Source: an uncultured bacterium (GTDB lineage: Bacteria > Verrucomicrobiota > Kiritimatiellia > PWTM01). Taken from it: DNA of 38,545 bases. A program made the translations under genes and the position numbers. The DNA is taken from the NCBI GenBank assembly GCA_900661335.1, contig CAACVY010000024.1:1-38545 (forward strand), read 5' to 3'. Numbering within the stretch: the first letter of the stretch is position 1; each line of letters begins with the position of its first letter. The notes beneath the pieces are model-generated. The model did not search any database. It was not told the origin of the DNA and saw only the letters and a list, made by a program, of their open reading frames with translations. Positions 36,566 through 38,545 of the stretch are shown in pieces.

Positions 36566-37855
36566 TCATCCGTGCGCTGCCGCGTGAGGTGTAGGAGGAC
36601 GGTCCAGCCGTTGCGATTGAATGAGGGTGCGACCCAAGATGCGAAGACCCAATGCGATGGCTTGGAGACGGGTTCGTACCAGGGGACGAGTCGGGGTCAA
36701 GTTTGGCCAACCGGGTGTTGAAAGATCGTCCGCTGGCCACATGACTTGCGGCCACGAACTCCACAACCACCCCCATGGGTTCTCTAGCGCAGCTTGGATC
36801 CGGCCCAAGTGAGTCGGGTACCAAAACAGATCGTGGTAGAGCACACTGGCGACGTAGGACCAAGGGGCCAGAACGGTTCGGAGTGTCCACTCGAGCGGAC
36901 GGCGCAACCGTCCCCAGTAGATCCGATGTTGCATTCGAGCCGCAAACGACATGTGTCGGAACGGGCCCTCGAACCGCCAGTTTTCGTTGGCGGCATCAAG
37001 ATCGCCCACGACCTCAATCTCGCGCGGATCCCCACAACCGAGTCCATCGTCGTGGGCGAGCCGGATATATCGGAGGTCCGAAAGGGGATCGAATCCCATC
37101 AAGCGCGCGGCGACGGCATCGATGGCAACCATATCCGCGGAAGCCAGTATCACGTTGCAAACCCTTGGTCTTAGGCAGCGTGGACCTGGTCCATCTCCTG
37201 CCCAAGTGCCGTCCATCACGGCGAATATTCCGGCATGGATGTGCTGTTGGATTCGGAGAAGGTCCACCAGTGTCTCGTGGATCACCGGGTGGGCCCAGTG
37301 CCGATGTTCGTTGAGCAGCGCGCCGAATGCGTTTTTCATCGCACCGGTTGTGCCCGTGAACACGTGAGTCTTGACGGTGGGCAAATGAACGATGGAGCTG
37401 CCGACGAGAATTTTCGGGATATGAAAGCCTTGCGGGTAAACCTGATTCAGGACTCGGAAGCGGTCCGCCACTGCACCGACCGCGTCGCGGATCGGAACCC
37501 ATTCGACGTCCGGTTCGTACAAGTGCAAGTTGCGCAAGCCATGGGCTTCCACGATGGTGTGGTAGTGGTGCTCGCGTTCGCCCAGTCGGGCGTCCACGAC
37601 CACCGTTCGGTTGTGGCAAGCAAGTAGCCGGTTACGCGAATGTCCTTCCCGCAACAGTTGCCGAATGACGCCGTCGAGCTGCCAGGGCGTGGTGGAACAT
37701 GCGGGCATAAAGAAGTGCCAACTCAAATTGATTTTCAGCGCGACGTCCGGTCCGCGCGGAATGGCCGTGGCGCTGCCCGCCAACTCCATGGCACGGCCGA
37801 TATCCCGCAGCACGGTGGCTGGGCTGGTCCGAACCACCGCAACTTTGGCGCGCAC
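36566..37855 (-). CDS. DUF362 domain protein
   Basis: A 429-residue protein from a GTG at 37855, with GGAGGT 6 bases upstream, a strong ribosome site. It has the DUF362 core: VALKINLSWHFFMPACSTTP, then IVHLPTVKTHVFTGTTGAMKN, FAVMDGTWAGDGPGPR and ILASADMVAIDAVAARLMGFDP. Many DUF362 proteins carry ferredoxin-type 4Fe-4S clusters; no CxxCxxCxxxC pattern is present here. The C-terminal third, from about residue 300, is Trp-rich (YHDLFWYPTHLGRIQ, then ENPWGWLWSSWPQ) and not part of the core. The function of the family is unknown. It lies 35 bases downstream of the FmdB-type gene, same strand, so they may be co-transcribed. Confidence 0.85.
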   Translation of the reverse strand: MRAKVAVVRTSPATVLRDIGRAMELAGSATAIPRGPDVALKINLSWHFFMPACSTTPWQLDGVIRQLLREGHSRNRLLACHNRTVVVDARLGEREHHYHTIVEAHGLRNLHLYEPDVEWVPIRDAVGAVADRFRVLNQVYPQGFHIPKILVGSSIVHLPTVKTHVFTGTTGAMKNAFGALLNEHRHWAHPVIHETLVDLLRIQQHIHAGIFAVMDGTWAGDGPGPRCLRPRVCNVILASADMVAIDAVAARLMGFDPLSDLRYIRLAHDDGLGCGDPREIEVVGDLDAANENWRFEGPFRHMSFAARMQHRIYWGRLRRPLEWTLRTVLAPWSYVASVLYHDLFWYPTHLGRIQAALENPWGWLWSSWPQVMWPADDLSTPGWPNLTPTRPLVRTRLQAIALGLRILGRTLIQSQRLDRPPTPHAAAHG

Positions 37856-37890
37856 TTGATAACCTCCGCTGGGCTGCTCCGCTGGTCGGA

Positions 37891-38409
37891 TCAGCCGTCG
37901 TACAGCTCGTCCCCAGAATCGCCGCCGCTTCCCGCGCCCTCGCCGAGCGCGTCGCCCATTTTTTCCTCAATCTTATCGGGGTCCTCCCCCGCCTCGAGGC
38001 GTCGAATCACCTCTTCCATTTCCCCTTCGATGGGCTCATGGGCCAGTTCGGCCATTCGGCGCATCGCGCGTCCCATGGAGCGCGGATCGTTCTCATCCAC
38101 GCTGTCCAGCAGCGACTCCAGCTCCCGCATCTCCGCTGGGGAAGGTTCGGGGAGCGAGGTTTCCTCCGCGCCTAGATCTTCGCCCGCGCCGCTTGCCCCC
38201 TCGTGCTCCGACGGGGCCGCGGCCCCTTCCGGCGCGGAGCGCACGGATCCGCCCTTCCGCCCTCCGATCACGGCCACGCGCGAAAGCACACGCCGCATCG
38301 AAGTACTGCCACACTTCGGGCAGGCCGGCGGAGCATGCGCGGCGATGTTCCGGACCAAAAACGCCGAAATTTTTCGGCACGACTCGCACTGGTACTCGTA
38401 GATCGGCAT
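37891..38409 (-). CDS. FmdB-family zinc-ribbon protein
   Basis: A 172-residue protein. The first 45 residues are the FmdB/CxxC_CxxC zinc ribbon: MPIYEYQCESCRKISAFL, then CPKCGSTSMRRV, giving two Cys pairs for zinc. Members are often called putative regulatory proteins, after FmdB of Methylophilus, but their role is unproven. The rest is unusual for the family: an acidic, Ala/Glu/Ser-rich linker and a helical region (EMRELESLLDSVDENDP, then MEEVIRRLEAGEDPDKIEEK). The start at 38409 is set by the family N-terminus MPIYEYQC; an upstream in-frame ATG at 38478 would add 23 residues. Confidence 0.9.
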   Translation of the reverse strand: MPIYEYQCESCRKISAFLVRNIAAHAPPACPKCGSTSMRRVLSRVAVIGGRKGGSVRSAPEGAAAPSEHEGASGAGEDLGAEETSLPEPSPAEMRELESLLDSVDENDPRSMGRAMRRMAELAHEPIEGEMEEVIRRLEAGEDPDKIEEKMGDALGEGAGSGGDSGDELYDG

Positions 38410-38545
38410 GGCCACATCGGTCCAACTTCTCTTACCAAGATAGTGTGGGTGCTTGGCGACCGCAACAGCCGAGTCCACTCCGCGGCGGTGGGATCCGGAC
38501 TACTCCTGCACCTGCACGGTCCAAGGATTGGACCATCGCAGGCCA

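Overview
The window is GC-rich DNA from a free-living bacterium, most likely a verrucomicrobium of the Limisphaerales/Pedosphaera type; a planctomycete is the main alternative. The assignment rests on several features: secreted enzymes of unknown substrate, Tat-exported Gfo/Idh/MocA proteins, DUF6807, DUF3604 and DUF4832 proteins, a hydrazine-synthase-alpha-like c-type cytochrome, and a C-terminal calcium-repeat plus sorting-like domain of the kind common in that phylum. No phage, plasmid, CRISPR array or rRNA is visible.

Layout. 0.1-6.3 kb: DUF6807 protein and a GH5-like glycosidase (minus, one operon), a PEBP/YbhB protein (plus) and a GH20-like secreted protein with an embedded carbohydrate-binding-like region (minus). 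6.5-9.3 kb: a small membrane protein and the housekeeping pair thrC-thrB (minus). 9.3-10.7 kb: a gene-poor stretch with degenerate repeats, then a CAT-anticodon tRNA (minus). 10.8-17.9 kb: a TIM-barrel epimerase-like protein (minus) diverging from a three-gene plus-strand operon: MocA oxidoreductase, a three-part secreted DUF3604 protein, and a heparinase II/III-type lyase. A good sigma70-like promoter precedes it. 18.0-22.4 kb: an alpha/beta hydrolase remnant, a PQQ-type beta-propeller and a large CxxCH heme protein with a TolB-like propeller (minus). 22.7-25.6 kb: a secreted glycosidase-like gene split by a frameshift in a run of seven G (plus), then an intrinsic terminator. 25.9-28.7 kb: a sulfatase and a second MocA protein overlapping by ATGA (minus). 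29.0-31.3 kb: a DUF167 protein and a NahK-like sugar kinase (plus), and a HAD phosphatase (minus). 31.3-36.5 kb: a less GC-rich, gene-poor stretch with a DUF4832 protein and a broken GH16-like gene. 36.6-38.4 kb: a DUF362 protein and an FmdB-type zinc-ribbon protein (minus).

Taken together, exported glycosidases, a polysaccharide lyase, a sulfatase, two MocA oxidoreductases and an N-acetylhexosamine-kinase-like protein suggest that much of the window serves breakdown of complex, probably sulfated and uronic-acid- or amino-sugar-containing polysaccharides. There is no SusC/SusD pair, so it is not a classical Bacteroidetes PUL. The substrate is inferred, not shown. Everything here was read by eye; no database search was run.
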